From Glycomyces sp. NRRL B-16210 (GTDB taxonomy: Bacteria > Actinomycetota > Actinomycetes > Mycobacteriales > Micromonosporaceae), in the NCBI RefSeq assembly GCF_000719515.1, contig NZ_JOGR01000001.1, positions 372,001-436,000 on the forward strand: DNA of 64,000 nt. Reading direction: 5' to 3'. Both the position numbers and the translations under genes were made by a program. Numbering within the stretch: the first letter of the stretch is position 1; each line of letters opens with the position of its first letter. This document shows, one piece after another, positions 1 through 9,026 of the stretch. The notes below the pieces were generated by a model that searched no databases, was not told where the DNA came from, and saw nothing but the letters and a program-made list of their open reading frames with translations.

Positions 1-366
1 CCCGGTGAGCGGTACGCCAAGACCTACCAGATCAACTACGCGCGCTGCATCTTCTGCGGCCTGTGCATCGAGGCCTGCCCGACCCGCTCGCTCACCATGA
101 GCAACGAGTACGAGCTGGCCCGCGACGACCGCCGCGACCTCATCTTCACCAAGGAGGAGCTGCTCGCGCCGCTCATCGAGGGCATGGAGCAGCCGCCGCA
201 CCCGATGCGCCTGGGCGACTCCGAGAAGGCCTACTACGAGTCGGGCCCGACCAATCCGGGCGCGAGCGAGGGCGCGGAGTTCTCCCTCACCGAGATGCTC
301 GCCTCCACCAAGAGCAGCGCCGCCGCGGACGGCGCGGCCGACGCGTCCAAGAGGGGGCAGCAGTGA
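1..366 (+). CDS. nuoI: NADH-quinone oxidoreductase subunit I, 3' part
   Basis: The reading frame is open from the first base, so the N-terminus lies outside the window; 121 residues are visible. It begins inside the second 4Fe-4S cluster motif of the ferredoxin-like subunit (CIFCGLCIEACP, visible residues 16-27), followed by the usual NuoI tail. NuoI carries clusters N6a and N6b in the peripheral arm of complex I and passes electrons toward NuoB. The Ala/Ser-rich C-terminal extension is common in actinomycete NuoI. Its stop overlaps the GTG start of nuoJ, so this is the 3' half of a nuo operon whose A-H genes lie upstream. The family call rests on the cysteine motif and the operon order. Confidence 0.95.
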   Translation, partial: PGERYAKTYQINYARCIFCGLCIEACPTRSLTMSNEYELARDDRRDLIFTKEELLAPLIEGMEQPPHPMRLGDSEKAYYESGPTNPGASEGAEFSLTEMLASTKSSAAADGAADASKRGQQ

Positions 367-1142
367 TCGACCTGGCCCAGTCACTCGCGCAGGGCGCCTC
401 CGTCGGCGAGTCCGTGTTCTTCTGGATCCTCGCCCCGATCGCGCTCGGCGGGGCCATCGGCCTCGTCCTGGCCCGCTCGGCGATCCACGCCGCGCTCATG
501 CTCGCGATCACCATGATGTGCCTGGCGGTCTTCTACATCATGCAGTCGGCGCCGTTCCTCGGCTTCGTGCAGATCATGGTGTACACCGGCGCGATCATGA
601 TGCTCTTCCTGTTCGTGCTCATGCTCTTCGGACGCGACTCGAAGGACTCGATGTTCGAGACCCTTCGCGGCCAGCGGTTCTTCGGCGTGTGCCTCGGCAT
701 CGGCCTCGCCGCCCTGCTGGCCGCGGGCCTCGCCCGCGCCGTCTCCGGACTCGCCGTGGCGAACGACCCGGCCTGGGCCACCGGCGCCCAGGGGAACGTC
801 GAGGCGATCGCCGAGGCGCTGTTCTCGACGTACCTGTTCCCGTTCGAGGTCGTCTCCGGCGTGCTCACCGTCGCCGCCGTCGGCGCCCTGATGTTCGCGC
901 ACGTCGCCAAGAAGGGCGGCGTCCGCGGCCAGAAGGTCCACAGCCGCGAGCGGTTCGCGCCCGGCGTCTACCCCGGGCCCAAGCCCGGTCCCGGCGTGTT
1001 CGCCACCTCGGACTCGACCGCGACTCCGGCGCTGCTGCCCGACGGCTCGATCGAGCCCGAGAGCCTCTCGGAGTACGTCCCGCCGCGCCAGCTCACGGCC
1101 GCCGAGGCGGCCCCGAAGCACACCGAAGGGCGGGAGTCATGA
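363..1142 (+). CDS. nuoJ: NADH-quinone oxidoreductase subunit J
   Basis: Membrane subunit of proton-pumping complex I, 259 aa. I place the start at the GTG overlapping the nuoI stop (GTGA); an upstream ATG in this frame only extends into nuoI. Five hydrophobic helices are visible in the first about 190 residues, including the conserved FLGFVQIMVYTGAIMMLFLF stretch of NuoJ with its pi-bulge helix. A hydrophilic tail of about 70 residues (KKGGVRGQKVHSRERF onward) is typical of the actinobacterial subunit. It is coupled to nuoK by an ATGA overlap. Confidence 0.95.
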   Translation: MIDLAQSLAQGASVGESVFFWILAPIALGGAIGLVLARSAIHAALMLAITMMCLAVFYIMQSAPFLGFVQIMVYTGAIMMLFLFVLMLFGRDSKDSMFETLRGQRFFGVCLGIGLAALLAAGLARAVSGLAVANDPAWATGAQGNVEAIAEALFSTYLFPFEVVSGVLTVAAVGALMFAHVAKKGGVRGQKVHSRERFAPGVYPGPKPGPGVFATSDSTATPALLPDGSIEPESLSEYVPPRQLTAAEAAPKHTEGRES

Positions 1143-1438
1143 GCCCGGAGTACTACCTGATCCTCGCGGCCATGCTGTTCTGCATCGGTGCGGTCGGCGT
1201 CCTGGTGCGGCGCAACTCGATCGTGGTGTTCATGTGCGTGGAGCTCATGCTCAACGCCGGGAACCTCACCCTGGTCACCTTCGCCCGCACCACCGGCACC
1301 ATCGACGGGCAGGTCATGGCCTTCTTCGTGATGGCCGTGGCCGCCGCCGAAGTCGTGATCGGCCTCGCGATCATCATGGCGATCTACCGGTCCCGGCGCT
1401 CCGCCTCCGTCGACGACGCCAACCTCCTGAAGGCCTAG
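1139..1438 (+). CDS. nuoK: NADH-quinone oxidoreductase subunit K
   Basis: A 99-residue, three-helix membrane subunit related to MrpC antiporter subunits, normal length for NuoK. Conserved glutamates of the proton channel are visible in helix 2 (FMCVELMLNAGNL) and helix 3 (AAAEVVIGLAIIMAIYR). Its ATG overlaps the nuoJ stop. nuoL follows 10 nt later. Confidence 0.96.
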   Translation: MSPEYYLILAAMLFCIGAVGVLVRRNSIVVFMCVELMLNAGNLTLVTFARTTGTIDGQVMAFFVMAVAAAEVVIGLAIIMAIYRSRRSASVDDANLLKA

Positions 1439-1448
1439 AGGGAACACA

Positions 1449-3350
1449 GTGGACACCATCACGTACGCGCCCGCATCCGGGCTGCTCGCCTGGACGTGGG
1501 CGCTCATCGCCCTGCCCGCGCTCGGGGCCGCGATCCTGCTGCTCGCGGGCCGCCGCGCCGACAAATGGGGCCACTGGCTCGGGGTCGGCACCATCGGCGC
1601 GGCCTTCGCGCTCGCCGTCGGCCTGTTCGCCTCCCTTTCAGGGCTGGACAACAAGAGCGCGCACCTGGACCTGTTCACGCTCATCGCGATCGGGGACCTC
1701 CAGATCGACGCGAGCCTGCTGTTCGACCCGCTCAGCGCGGTCTTCTGCCTGCTCATCACCGGCGTCGGCCTCCTCATCCACATCTACGCCGTGGGCTACA
1801 TGGCCGAGGACGCCGGGCGCCGCAAGTTCTTCGCCTACTTCAACCTGTTCGCCGCCGCGATGCTCGTGCTCGTGCTCGGCGGCAACTACTTCATGACCTT
1901 CGTCGGCTGGGAGGCCGTGGGCCTCGCCTCCTACCTCCTCATCGCGTTCTGGCAGCTCAAGCCCGCCGCCGCGACCGCCGGCAAGAAGGCCTTCCTCACC
2001 AACCGGGTCGCCGACGTCGGCTTCCTCCTGGCGATGTTCACCATGCTCGGCGCGCTCGGCACCGTCGACTTCGCCGGCGTCTTCAACGGCGCCGAGTCGC
2101 TCTCGACCAGCACGAGCCTCGCCCTCGGGCTGCTGCTGCTCGCCGCCGCCTGCGGCAAGTCCGGCCAGTGGCCGTTCCAGACGTGGCTGCCCGACGCCAT
2201 GGAGGGACCGACCCCCGTGTCGGCGCTCATCCACGCCGCCACCATGGTCACCGCCGGGGTCTACCTCATCGCCCGGTCGCACATCATCTTCAGCCTCAAC
2301 CCGAACGTGCAGACCGCCGTGGTCGCCGTCGGCGCCCTGACGCTCCTGTTCGGCGCGATCGTCGGCTGCGCCAAGGACGACATCAAGCGCGTCCTCGCCT
2401 GGTCCACGGTCTCCCAGATCGGCTACATGTTCCTGGCCGTCGGCCTCGGCGGCGGCGCGTTCGCGCTCGGCATCCTGCACCTGCTCGCGCACGGCTTCTT
2501 CAAGGCCGGGCTGTTCCTCGGCTCCGGCTCGGTCATGCACGCCATGAACGACCAGACCGACATCCGCCGCTTCGGCGGCCTGTGGCGCGTCATGCCCTGG
2601 ACCTACGCGACCTTCCTCGCCGGATGGGTCGCCATCATCGGCCTGTTCCCGTTCTCGGGCTACTTCACCAAGGACCCGATCATCGCCGCCGCCTTCGCCC
2701 GCGAAGGCTGGCAGGGCTGGGTCACCGGCGGCGCGGCCCTCCTCGGCGCCGCGCTCACCGCCTTCTACATGACCCGCCTGTTCGTCCTCACCTTCCACGG
2801 CCCCAAGCGGTGGACCGAGGACGTGCACCCGCACGAGTCCCCGGCGATCATGACCGGCCCGCTGGTGCTGCTGGGCCTCGGCTCGCTCGGCGCCGGCGCC
2901 CTCATGGTCTCCCCGGTCACCGAGTGGCTCACGCCGGTCTTCGGCGAGCACGCCGAGCCCCACGGCCACCTGAGCCACATGCAGGTCACCGTGATCACCA
3001 CCGCCGTCGTCGTCCTCGGCGCGGCCCTCGCCTGGTTCCTGTTCCGCGGCGGCACCGACGAGGTGCCGCGCGCCGCCGCCTGGCCCGTCCGCGCCGCCCG
3101 CGCCGACCTCGGCGGCGAAGCGGTCAACCGCGGCGTCTTCGAGAGGCCCGGCCGGCTCGCGGCGAACGCCTCGGTCGCCATCGACGCCCGCGGCGTCGAC
3201 GGCGTCGTCAACGGCCTCTCCGCGGCCGTCGGCGGGACCTCGCGGCGACTGCTCGCGCTCCAGACCGGCTTCGTCCGCTCCTACGCCCTGTCCATTCTGT
3301 CCGGCGCCGTCATCGTGGTGGCCGCGCTCATGGTGGTGGTCATCCAATGA
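1449..3350 (+). CDS. nuoL: NADH-quinone oxidoreductase subunit L
   Basis: The largest antiporter-like subunit of complex I, 633 aa, with the long lateral-helix C-terminus. The GTG start follows a GAGGGA ribosome site by 5 nt. Landmarks are the helix with NYFMTFVGWEAVGLASYLLI, the LPDAMEGPTPVSALIHAATMVTAG region (written here as two adjoining parts, LPDAMEGPTPVSALIHA and ATMVTAG), and KRVLAWSTVSQIGYM. It pumps protons in the distal membrane arm. The stop overlaps the nuoM ATG. A hydrophilic stretch around residues 530-600 precedes the final helix. Confidence 0.96.
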   Translation: MDTITYAPASGLLAWTWALIALPALGAAILLLAGRRADKWGHWLGVGTIGAAFALAVGLFASLSGLDNKSAHLDLFTLIAIGDLQIDASLLFDPLSAVFCLLITGVGLLIHIYAVGYMAEDAGRRKFFAYFNLFAAAMLVLVLGGNYFMTFVGWEAVGLASYLLIAFWQLKPAAATAGKKAFLTNRVADVGFLLAMFTMLGALGTVDFAGVFNGAESLSTSTSLALGLLLLAAACGKSGQWPFQTWLPDAMEGPTPVSALIHAATMVTAGVYLIARSHIIFSLNPNVQTAVVAVGALTLLFGAIVGCAKDDIKRVLAWSTVSQIGYMFLAVGLGGGAFALGILHLLAHGFFKAGLFLGSGSVMHAMNDQTDIRRFGGLWRVMPWTYATFLAGWVAIIGLFPFSGYFTKDPIIAAAFAREGWQGWVTGGAALLGAALTAFYMTRLFVLTFHGPKRWTEDVHPHESPAIMTGPLVLLGLGSLGAGALMVSPVTEWLTPVFGEHAEPHGHLSHMQVTVITTAVVVLGAALAWFLFRGGTDEVPRAAAWPVRAARADLGGEAVNRGVFERPGRLAANASVAIDARGVDGVVNGLSAAVGGTSRRLLALQTGFVRSYALSILSGAVIVVAALMVVVIQ

Positions 3351-4891
3351 ACGAACTCCCATTGCTCTCGGCGCTCGTCGCCGTGCCCTTGATCGGCGCG
3401 GTCGCGGTCGCGTCGATCAAGCGCGAGCGGGCCGCCGCGGCCCGGTGGACCGCGCTCGGCTTCTCCGGAGCGGTCGCCCTCATCGCGGCCCTGGTCGCGA
3501 TCGGCTTCGACTACTCCGCCGGCGCGCCCTGGCTCCAGTTCACCGAGTCCTACGCCTGGATCCCCAACTGGGACCTCAGCCTCTCGTGGGGCGTGGACGG
3601 GATCGCGCTGCTCCTGGTGGCGCTCACCGCCGGGCTCACCCCGATCGCGATGCTCGCCGCCTGGCGCGACCTCGACTCGGTGCAGCGGTCGGTCCCGACG
3701 TTCTTCGCGCTCATCCTCGCCCTCGAAGCGGCGATGCTCGCGACCTTCCTGGCCTCCAACGTCCTGCTGTTCTACTTCTTCTTCGAGGCCATGCTCGTGC
3801 CGATGTACTTCCTCATCGGCTCCTACGGCACCGGGCCCCGGCGACAGTACGCGGCGGTCAAGTTCTTCCTGTACTCGCTGCTCGGCGGCCTGTTCATGCT
3901 CGTCGCCGTCATCGCCCTGTGGGTCCACAACGGCGGGGTCTTCGACTGGCAGACCCTCGTCGAGGCCGAGCCGATGGCCGCCGGGTCGCTCCAGAACTGG
4001 CTGTTCCTCGGCTTCTTCCTCGCCTTCGCGATCAAGGCCCCGTTCTTCCCGTTCCACACCTGGCTCCCGGACGCCGGAGGCGCGGCCCCGGCCGCCGTCG
4101 CCGCGCTCCTGGTCGGCGTCATGGACAAGATCGGGACCTTCGCGATCCTGCGCTACTGCATCCCGCTGTTCCCCGACGCGACTCAGACGTTCGCGCCGTG
4201 GGTGATCGGCATGAGCGTCATCGGCGTGCTCTACGCCGCGTTCGTCGCCATCGGGCAGACCGACCTCAAGCGCCTGGTCGCCTACACCTCGATCGCGCAC
4301 TTCGGGTTCATCGGCATCGGGATCTTCGCGTTCACGCAGGCCTCGGCCACCGGCGCGGTCCTCTACATGTTCAACCACGGGCTCGCCACGGGCCTGCTGT
4401 TCATCATCGTCGGGTTCCTCGCACTGCGCCGCGGCTCCTCGCAGATCGCCGACTACGGCGGGGCGGCCAAGACCCTGCCGCTGCTCGCCGGGATCTTCCT
4501 GTTCGCCGGGCTCGCCTCGCTCTCCCTGCCGGGCACCGCGCCGTTCATCTCGGAGTTCCTGGTCCTGTTCGGCATCTTCACCGAGAACACGATCGTCGCC
4601 GTCCTCGCGACCCTCGGGATCATCCTCGCCGCCGCGTACGTGCTCTGGATGTACCAGCGCACCATGCAAGGCGACCGGAACCCGGCCCTCGACGAGGTGC
4701 CCGCGATGAAGCGCGACCTCACCGTGCGCGAGAAGGCCCTCGTCGCACCGCTGGTGATCGCCATCCTCGGCTTCGGCCTCTACCCGCAGCCGCTCATCGA
4801 CGCCGTCCAGCCGGCCGTCGACAACACGCTCGTGTTCATCACCGGCGAACCCGCAGACGCGCCCGCCGCCGAAGGAGTCACCAATGAATGA
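3347..4891 (+). CDS. nuoM: NADH-quinone oxidoreductase subunit M
   Basis: Antiporter-like complex I subunit, 514 aa. I trimmed the start to the ATG overlapping the nuoL stop (ATGA), since the much longer open frame upstream is only a shadow of nuoL. Family landmarks are LSWGVDGIALLLVALTA, FYFFFEAMLVPMYFLIG with the key glutamate, FPFHTWLPDAGGAAP and KRLVAYTSIAHFGF. It overlaps nuoN by 8 nt. Confidence 0.96.
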   Translation: MNELPLLSALVAVPLIGAVAVASIKRERAAAARWTALGFSGAVALIAALVAIGFDYSAGAPWLQFTESYAWIPNWDLSLSWGVDGIALLLVALTAGLTPIAMLAAWRDLDSVQRSVPTFFALILALEAAMLATFLASNVLLFYFFFEAMLVPMYFLIGSYGTGPRRQYAAVKFFLYSLLGGLFMLVAVIALWVHNGGVFDWQTLVEAEPMAAGSLQNWLFLGFFLAFAIKAPFFPFHTWLPDAGGAAPAAVAALLVGVMDKIGTFAILRYCIPLFPDATQTFAPWVIGMSVIGVLYAAFVAIGQTDLKRLVAYTSIAHFGFIGIGIFAFTQASATGAVLYMFNHGLATGLLFIIVGFLALRRGSSQIADYGGAAKTLPLLAGIFLFAGLASLSLPGTAPFISEFLVLFGIFTENTIVAVLATLGIILAAAYVLWMYQRTMQGDRNPALDEVPAMKRDLTVREKALVAPLVIAILGFGLYPQPLIDAVQPAVDNTLVFITGEPADAPAAEGVTNE

Positions 4892-6431
4892 GGCACTCCA
4901 GATCGACTGGGGCGGCCTCGCCCCGCTGATCATCGTGTTCGCCGCGGCCTTCGGCGGACTCCTCGTGGAGGCCGCGGTGCCCAAGGCCGTGCGGCTCTAC
5001 GTACAGGTCGGCCTCGCCGTGGCCGCGCTCGCCGCCGCGTTCGTGACCGTGACCGTGCTCCTGCTGGGGGACAAGCAGACCACCGCGTTCTCCATCGAGG
5101 GCACCGCCATCGGCTCGGTCGTCCTCGACGGGCCCGGGCTGTTCCTCCAGGCCACCATCGCGATCCTCGCGATCGTCGCGGTCCTGCTCCTGGCCGAGCG
5201 CCGCACCACCCGCGGCGGCGACTTCGTCGCCGAGGCCGCGGTGGTCGCCGACTCGGCCGCCGACATCCAGCAGCGCCGCTCCGACGGGGCCACCGAGATC
5301 TTCCCGCTGACGCTCTTCGCCGTCGGCGGCATGATGATGTTCGTGACCGCCGGCGACCTGCTCACCATGTTCGTCGCCCTGGAGATGCTCAGCCTCCCGC
5401 TGTACCTGCTGTGCGGGCTCGCCAAGCGCCGCCGCCTCATCAGCCAGGAGGCCGCGCTCAAGTACTTCCTCCTGGGCGCCTTCGCCTCGGCGTTCTACGT
5501 CTACGGCATGGCGATGCTCTACGGCTTCGCCGGCACCGTCGACCTCGCCGGGATCAACCAGGCCGGGATCAGCTCCGGGCAGCCGCGCCTGTTCCTCTAC
5601 ATCGGCGTCGCCATGCTCGCGGTCGCGCTCCTGTTCAAGGCCGGCGCGGTGCCGTTCCACATGTGGACCCCCGACGTCTACACCGGAGCGCCCACGCCCG
5701 TCACCGCCCTCATGGCCGCGTGCGTCAAGGTCGCCGCCTTCGGCGGGCTCCTGCGGGTCTTCAACGTCGGCCTCGCCTCCTCGGCCTGGGACTGGCACCT
5801 GATCCTCACCGTCATCGCCGTCGCCACCATGCTCGGCGGCGCGATCTTCGCGGTGACCCAGCGCAACATCAAGCGGCTCCTCGCCTACAGCTCCATCGCG
5901 AACGCCGGGTACCTCCTGGTCGGGGTCATCGCCCTCGGCGAGGCGGTCGGACAGACCATGTTCTACCTGGCCGCCTACGGGTTCACCGTGATCGCCGCCT
6001 TCGCCGTCGTCTCGCTCGTGCGCGACGGCGACGAGGAGGCCACGCACCTGTCCCGCTGGGCCGGTCTCGGCAAGAACTCCCCGGGCACCGCCGTGGTCGT
6101 CACGATCCTCATGCTCGCCTTGGCGGGCCTGCCGTTCACCAGCGGCTTCGCCGCGAAGTTCAGCCTGTTCGCCGCCGCGCTCCAGGCCGACGAACTCGGA
6201 CTCGTCATCGTCGGCGTCGTCTCCTCGGCGATCCTGGCGTTCCCGTACCTGCGCGTGGTCGTGCTCCTGTGGCTCAACGAGCCCGCGCCGGACGCGCCCA
6301 CGGTCAACCTGCCGAGCCCCATGGCGGGTACGGTGGTCGCCGCGGGCGTGGTCGCCACGCTCTTCCTCGGCCTCTTCCCCGGTTACCTCCTCGACATCGT
6401 GGACCAGGCGAGCATCTTCCTGAACACGTGA
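4884..6431 (+). CDS. nuoN: NADH-quinone oxidoreductase subunit N
   Basis: The last complex I gene, 515 aa, an antiporter-like membrane subunit next to NuoK and NuoM. Conserved segments are LLTMFVALEMLSLPLYLLCG, ALKYFLLGAFASAFYVYGM, VPFHMWTPDVYTGAPTPVTA and KRLLAYSSIANAGYLLVG. The ATG lies inside the end of nuoM (8-nt overlap), which suggests coupled translation. A strong hairpin 15 nt after the stop closes the operon. Confidence 0.96.
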   Translation: MNEALQIDWGGLAPLIIVFAAAFGGLLVEAAVPKAVRLYVQVGLAVAALAAAFVTVTVLLLGDKQTTAFSIEGTAIGSVVLDGPGLFLQATIAILAIVAVLLLAERRTTRGGDFVAEAAVVADSAADIQQRRSDGATEIFPLTLFAVGGMMMFVTAGDLLTMFVALEMLSLPLYLLCGLAKRRRLISQEAALKYFLLGAFASAFYVYGMAMLYGFAGTVDLAGINQAGISSGQPRLFLYIGVAMLAVALLFKAGAVPFHMWTPDVYTGAPTPVTALMAACVKVAAFGGLLRVFNVGLASSAWDWHLILTVIAVATMLGGAIFAVTQRNIKRLLAYSSIANAGYLLVGVIALGEAVGQTMFYLAAYGFTVIAAFAVVSLVRDGDEEATHLSRWAGLGKNSPGTAVVVTILMLALAGLPFTSGFAAKFSLFAAALQADELGLVIVGVVSSAILAFPYLRVVVLLWLNEPAPDAPTVNLPSPMAGTVVAAGVVATLFLGLFPGYLLDIVDQASIFLNT

Positions 6432-6445
6432 CGGACACGAGCGAG

Positions 6446-6477
6446 AAGCCGCGGGGAGCACATGCTCCCCGCGGCTT
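6446..6477 (+). terminator. Terminator of the nuo operon
   Basis: A perfect 15-bp inverted repeat (6446-6460 with 6463-6477) begins 15 nt after the nuoN stop and runs into TCTT. The inner pairs would open to a 4-nt loop. Its position between nuoN and the next start makes a factor-independent terminator the natural reading. Confidence 0.85.
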
Positions 6478-6493
6478 CTTCGATTGGAGCCCC

Positions 6494-7780
6494 ATGGACC
6501 TCGATCCTGTGACCGAGACCCTCCTCTACGGCCTCGCCGCACTCCTGCCGTTCCTACTGATCATGCTGTGGCGCAAACACATCCCCGGACTCCGCGGCAT
6601 GGTCGAACGCAACACCGCCCCGCCCTTCCGCGCCTGGACCGCCAGGCCCCACCCCGACGCCTCGGTCCCGGTCCGGACCGGATCGCGCGTGGCCGCCGCC
6701 CCCGACGACCCCGCCCACGCCACCGTCATCCTCCGCACCACCTGGGGCAACTACCCCGGCCGCGGCGAAGGCCCCGGCTGGGGCCAGGCCCGCCCCCTCA
6801 CCCCCGTGGTCTACGTCGACGGCCTCCCCGCCTCCTCGGGCTGGGGCGTCACGCGCCTCACGCTGACCCCCGGCCCGCACCTCGTCGCGGTCGCCGGCAG
6901 CCACTCCCGCTGCTACAAGCGACTCGACCTCGGGCGCGGCGAGCGGCGCGAACTCGACTACCGCTGCGTCCTCGGCGGCAACGCCCACGAGTACGCCGAG
7001 GGCTTTCCCGGCCTGCACCACGGCACCTACCTCGTCACCCGCGGCCGCGGCCTCCGCGGCGGCAGCCGCCTCGCCCTCGTCCTGTACGGCGCCATCGCCC
7101 TCTCGCTGCTGCTGTTCCTCGTCATCTTCCTGCTGCCCGACGACTTCCCGGTCTCCACCGAGGCGCTGATCTACCTGCCGGCGCTCATCGTCCCCGGCGC
7201 GGCGGGCCTCGGCATCGCGATCGCCGCGATCCGCCAGGGCTTCAACGCCAACCGCCCGACCGTCGCTCAGCCGCCGCCGCTCGGCGCACCCCACGAACTG
7301 CGGATCCTCGACGACGACGATCCCGAGAAGCTCACCCCCGCACCGGGTTGGGCCGCCCTGAGCCTGCGCCTGCGCTTCTGGCTAGACCCGTACGAGCCCG
7401 AGGCGCTCGCGGCCCTGGCCGGCGGCAAGCCGAGCCTCTTGCAGCAGTGGCGCATCAGGCGCGTCGGCGAACCCGAACCGCCCGCCGCCCGCCCCTGGGT
7501 CCCGGCTCCCGAGGTCACCGTCGACGGCCGCCCGGTCGCGACGGGCTGGACCCGCTCGTGGATGCAGCTCCCGCCCGGCGAGTACGACGTCCATGTCCGC
7601 GTCCCCGCGCCCCGCCCGAGGATCGGCCCCGAGACGCGCCTGGACCTGAGTCGCGCCGAATGGCGCCACCGCGTGATCCTCACCGCCGGGCAGACCCGGG
7701 AGGTGGACCTCCTCGCCCACATCGCCGCGGTGCCCCGCCGCGACCGGCCCGAGCTGGCCGCCTACAGCGTCCGCCTGTGA
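6494..7780 (+). CDS. Membrane protein with two PEGA-like beta domains
   Basis: Unrecognised 428-residue membrane protein. The start is the ATG at 6494, with GGAG 4 nt upstream, just after the nuo terminator. Layout: an N-terminal anchor helix (about residues 10-28), a soluble domain of about 150 residues, two further helices (about 197-245), then a second soluble domain. Both soluble parts contain a similar pattern, VYVDGLPASSGWG...LTPGPHLVAV and VTVDGRPVATGWT...LPPGEYDVHV, resembling the beta-rich PEGA surface-carbohydrate or stalk module. The resemblance is by eye only, and no enzymatic motif is seen. It converges with the RidA gene, with 12 nt between the two stops. Confidence 0.7.
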   Translation: MDLDPVTETLLYGLAALLPFLLIMLWRKHIPGLRGMVERNTAPPFRAWTARPHPDASVPVRTGSRVAAAPDDPAHATVILRTTWGNYPGRGEGPGWGQARPLTPVVYVDGLPASSGWGVTRLTLTPGPHLVAVAGSHSRCYKRLDLGRGERRELDYRCVLGGNAHEYAEGFPGLHHGTYLVTRGRGLRGGSRLALVLYGAIALSLLLFLVIFLLPDDFPVSTEALIYLPALIVPGAAGLGIAIAAIRQGFNANRPTVAQPPPLGAPHELRILDDDDPEKLTPAPGWAALSLRLRFWLDPYEPEALAALAGGKPSLLQQWRIRRVGEPEPPAARPWVPAPEVTVDGRPVATGWTRSWMQLPPGEYDVHVRVPAPRPRIGPETRLDLSRAEWRHRVILTAGQTREVDLLAHIAAVPRRDRPELAAYSVRL

Positions 7781-7792
7781 ACGCCGCAGAGG

Positions 7793-8188
7793 TCAGCTCC
7801 TGACGGCGACGGCGTCGACCTCGAATCGCATGTCGGGCAGCGCCAGCGCGGCCACTCCCAGGAGGGTCTGGACCGGCGGCCGGTCGCCCCAGATCCGGGC
7901 GATCGCTTCGCCGAGGATCTCCAGTTTCTCCATGTCGTGGTCGACGACGAAGGTGCGCAGCTGCGCCACGTCGGCGTAGTCGAGCCCGGCCGAGTGCAGG
8001 GCCTTGCCGAGGTTGGCGAACGCGTTGTCGACCTGCGCGGCGAAGTCGCCGCTGGTGGTGCGGCCCTCGGCGTCGGAGTCGTACTGGCCCGCGACGAGCA
8101 CCAGCTCGCCCGAGACGCGGGCGACGTGGCTGTAGCCGAATCCGGTGGGGTCGTGGAGTTCTGCGGGGTTGGTGATCGTGACGGGCAT
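7793..8188 (-). CDS. RidA/YjgF/YER057c/UK114 family protein
   Basis: A 131-residue single-domain protein of the RidA superfamily. Most members hydrolyse reactive enamine/imine intermediates made by PLP enzymes; others act in catabolic pathways. Visible family features are GFGYSHVARVSGELVLVAGQ at the N-terminus, the oligomer core with QVDNAFANLGKALHSAG, and LLGVAALALPDMRFEVDAVA at the end. The usual C-terminal arginine motif (R in IEVDAIA-like context) is changed to RFEVDAVA, so the exact subfamily is uncertain. AGGAG sits 5 nt before the ATG. A perfect 14-bp palindrome lies 32 nt upstream of the start and is the likely control site. Confidence 0.88.
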   Translation of the reverse strand: MPVTITNPAELHDPTGFGYSHVARVSGELVLVAGQYDSDAEGRTTSGDFAAQVDNAFANLGKALHSAGLDYADVAQLRTFVVDHDMEKLEILGEAIARIWGDRPPVQTLLGVAALALPDMRFEVDAVAVRS

Positions 8189-8220
8189 GGCGTCTCCTGC
8201 TCTCCGCTCCGACCCTCGGA

Positions 8221-8257
8221 GCCACTTATCTGGATATTACTTGTCCAGATAAGTGGC
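8221..8257. promoter_or_regulatory. Perfect 14-bp inverted repeat, probable operator
   Basis: The arms 8221-8234 and 8244-8257 are exact reverse complements (core half-site ACTTATCTGGA) around a 9-nt AT-rich spacer. The element sits in the gap between the RidA start (8188) and the end of the next minus-strand gene (8299). A dimeric repressor such as a TetR, MarR or GntR type could bind it; none is encoded next door. It could also terminate the upstream membrane-protein gene, which ends at 8299 on the same strand. Confidence 0.6.
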
Positions 8258-8298
8258 CGCAAGAGGGAAGACCGGTGGCGCTGCGCGCCCAGAGCGAC

Positions 8299-8847
8299 TC
8301 AGCGCACGCCGGCGGATTCGAGCTCGGCGGTGTCGGACAGCTCGCGGTCGATCTCCTCGAACAGCTCCGCGGCCGCGAACCAGGCCCGCGCGCCCCTCGT
8401 GCGCAACAGCAGCAGGGCCGCGGTCGGGAACGAGCCGCACACCAGGAGCATCGCGGCGGCGCTGAGGAAGAACGGCGCCTCGTCGGGGAAGGTCGCGAAG
8501 TAGGCCCGCCCGAGTATCCACGCGTACATCGCCAGCGGCACGTACGCGAGCGCCCACCAGGCGGTCCTGACCGCCTCGGCGCGGCGCTGCCCGAGCCTGG
8601 TGGCGATGAACGGCATGGAGACGGTGATGGCGACGCTCAGGAGGATCGTGACGAGGTTCTCGAGGCCGATCGAGCCGATGACGTCGAGCATGGTCTCGTG
8701 GCTGGAGGAGGACCTGGTGGCGTCGAACAGGAACCGCAGCCCGATCGAGTAGACCAGGAGGATGGCGGTGAACTGGAGCCAGATGACGCCCTGGGCGGCG
8801 AGGACGGTCTTCGGCTTGGCAGAGGGCCCGGTGGCACGGGGTCGCAC
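8299..8847 (-). CDS. Four-helix membrane protein of unknown function
   Basis: A 182-residue integral membrane protein that I do not recognise. I chose the GTG at 8847 because AAGGGAG lies just upstream; the longer open frame beyond it is antisense to the prenyl synthase gene. Hydrophobic segments are near residues 17-38, 60-80, 90-110 and 120-145. A short acidic cytoplasmic tail (ELFEEIDRELSDTAELES) follows. It lies downstream of the polyprenyl diphosphate synthase on the same strand with about 180 nt between them. Confidence 0.7.
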   Translation of the reverse strand: MRPRATGPSAKPKTVLAAQGVIWLQFTAILLVYSIGLRFLFDATRSSSSHETMLDVIGSIGLENLVTILLSVAITVSMPFIATRLGQRRAEAVRTAWWALAYVPLAMYAWILGRAYFATFPDEAPFFLSAAAMLLVCGSFPTAALLLLRTRGARAWFAAAELFEEIDRELSDTAELESAGVR

Positions 8848-9026
8848 TGCGCTCCCTTCTCGGCGGAGGCGCCGGGGGGATCGTGCCCGGCGGATCGAGG
8901 CCGACGCCGGGACCGACTGTCTGGAACCCGGCCCGCGAGCCGAGGGGGCCGCCCGTGAGCGGCGCTTTGAACGATAGCGAATCCCGGCCACCCCCGCGCA
9001 CCCGGTGCGACGGGGAACACAGGCCC

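Noticed and set aside
1496..3346. N-terminal extension of nuoM into nuoL
   Set aside because: The extension is Arg/Pro-rich shadow sequence; the ATG overlapping the nuoL stop gives a normal NuoM.
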